Below, piece by piece: positions 63,611-64,000 of a DNA stretch of 64,000 nt (positions are counted from its first letter, which is position 1; each line of letters begins with the position of its first letter). A model generated the notes under the pieces. The model was not told where the DNA came from, searched no databases, and saw only the letters and a program-made list of their open reading frames with translations. Source of the DNA: Paraglaciecola mesophila KMM 241 (lineage in GTDB: Bacteria > Pseudomonadota > Gammaproteobacteria > Enterobacterales > Alteromonadaceae); the NCBI RefSeq assembly GCF_000315015.1, contig NZ_BAEP01000049.1:20697-84696 (forward strand). Direction: 5' to 3'. The translations under genes and the position numbers were made by a program.

Positions 63611-63698
63611 CAAAGTAAAACAAAGTAAAACAAAGTAAAACAAAGTAAAACAAAGTAAAACAAAGTAAAGACACCCACAAAGTGAAGACAAAGTAAAG
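63611..63698. repeat. Tandem 10-bp repeat
   Basis: CAAAGTAAAA occurs five times without change (63611-63660), then CAAAGTAAAG. Imperfect CAAAGT(G/A)AAG units and two ACACCCA copies follow to 63698. A slippage-prone microsatellite-like tract in the promoter of the lipoprotein gene (63570, minus strand). Confidence 0.9.
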
Positions 63699-63776
63699 AC
63701 ACCCATGTTAAAAATGGTCAATTTTCAGGGCTGGACTACACTTGATTTGTCTTTCATTCTGTCGGGTAGACGGATT

Positions 63777-64000
63777 ATGCCTCAACCTCGAAAAAGCCAA
63801 ATTAGTTTAATCGATACGCCCTATTTTATTCACAACATCCATGTCGTTCACTTCTTCGAAGCCAGCTAAAGCTGTTCAAATTTTATTCCCGATAAATTTG
63901 TCATTGTGTTTCCCGCTGCGTGCGTCAATCATATTTATGTGGCACTGACAAGCACTCTGGCCAGAGCTACGAGCATCGCCGAGGCTGGGTAGAAGAGCGC
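63777..64000 (+). pseudogene. Interrupted REP-associated tyrosine transposase (RAYT, IS200-like), 5' part
   Basis: ATG at 63777 begins M-P-Q-P-R-K-S-Q-I-S-L-I-D-T-P-Y, the usual RAYT N-terminus. The next expected residues, H-C-V-S-R-C-V-R, appear only from 63902, followed by L-C-G-T-D-K-H-S-G-Q-S-Y-E-H-R-R-G-W-V-E-E-R to the window edge. About 74 bases (63828-63901) lie between, not a multiple of three and with a TAA in the first frame, so the gene is broken. The rest runs off the end. Confidence 0.8.

Noticed and set aside
63611..63698. 10-bp repeats as a CRISPR or replication iteron array
   Set aside because: No spacers, and no initiator gene nearby; a microsatellite-like tract fits better.
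63518..63721. Low-complexity Phe/Leu/Cys-rich frame
   Set aside because: It is the translation of the tandem repeat and is very unlikely to be made.

Overview
The window looks like the chromosome of a marine gammaproteobacterium of the Alteromonadaceae type (Paraglaciecola, Glaciecola or Alteromonas-like). This is an inference from family content: TonB receptors, LacI regulators, exported Tat-type sugar enzymes, and GPH, SSS and MFS sugar transporters. No rRNA, tRNA or CRISPR array was seen.

Layout. About 0.1-2.4 kb: an AhpD-like gene and a diguanylate cyclase gene broken by a nonsense codon and a frameshift. 2.4-19.3 kb: a sugar region. One minus-strand run carries galM, lacI, a GPH transporter and a second lacI. 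It is followed by an SSS symporter and a long minus-strand run with a Gfo/Idh/MocA oxidoreductase, TIM-barrel isomerases, an MFS permease, a GMC oxidoreductase with a Tat-exported small subunit, and a DUF1080 protein. A third lacI and another exported isomerase face away from that run. Together they fit an oxidative 3-keto-glycoside route. 20.1-27.0 kb: a cluster of exported VOC-fold proteins (three intact, one decayed), a Crp/Fnr regulator and a TonB receptor. 27.1-36.8 kb: mixed genes (PhoD-like phosphatase, GGDEF protein, ZapE, hydrolase, thioesterase, nitronate monooxygenase, EthD protein, amine oxidase). 36.9-47.8 kb: a second, paralogous TonB receptor and a nine-gene minus-strand operon (HapK-like, SDR, PuuE-type deacetylase, CitE-like lyase, MaoC, acyl-CoA dehydrogenase, two CaiB transferases, CpeT/CpcT lipoprotein). 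48.1-53.4 kb: a YoeB toxin remnant, an LpxL-type acyltransferase, a YHYH protein and a DMT permease. 53.5-61.8 kb: a DUF6314 protein, a third TonB receptor, a methyltransferase operon, and a divergent operon with a cysteine hydrolase and two more PuuE-type deacetylases. 61.9-64.0 kb: small genes, a 10-bp tandem repeat and an interrupted REP-associated (RAYT) transposase running off the end.

The most interesting result is a possible regulon and pathway spanning 20-62 kb. An 18-bp palindrome (AATTTGT-ACGG-ACAAATT type) lies upstream of the VOC genes, the CoA operon and the second TonB receptor, with a weaker copy at the first receptor. FNR-type boxes (TTGAT-N4-ATCAA) lie upstream of a VOC gene and both receptors, and the local Crp/Fnr protein has the matching E-T-A-S-R recognition helix but not the Fe-S cysteines. 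The enzymes (imidase/PuuE-type hydrolases, an isochorismatase-type half-amidase candidate, CoA transferase, dehydrogenase, hydratase, lyase) would suit breakdown of a cyclic imide or branched dicarboxylate. The CpeT/CpcT and HapK-like proteins suggest, as a guess only, a pyrrole or bilin source compound. That substrate is untested.
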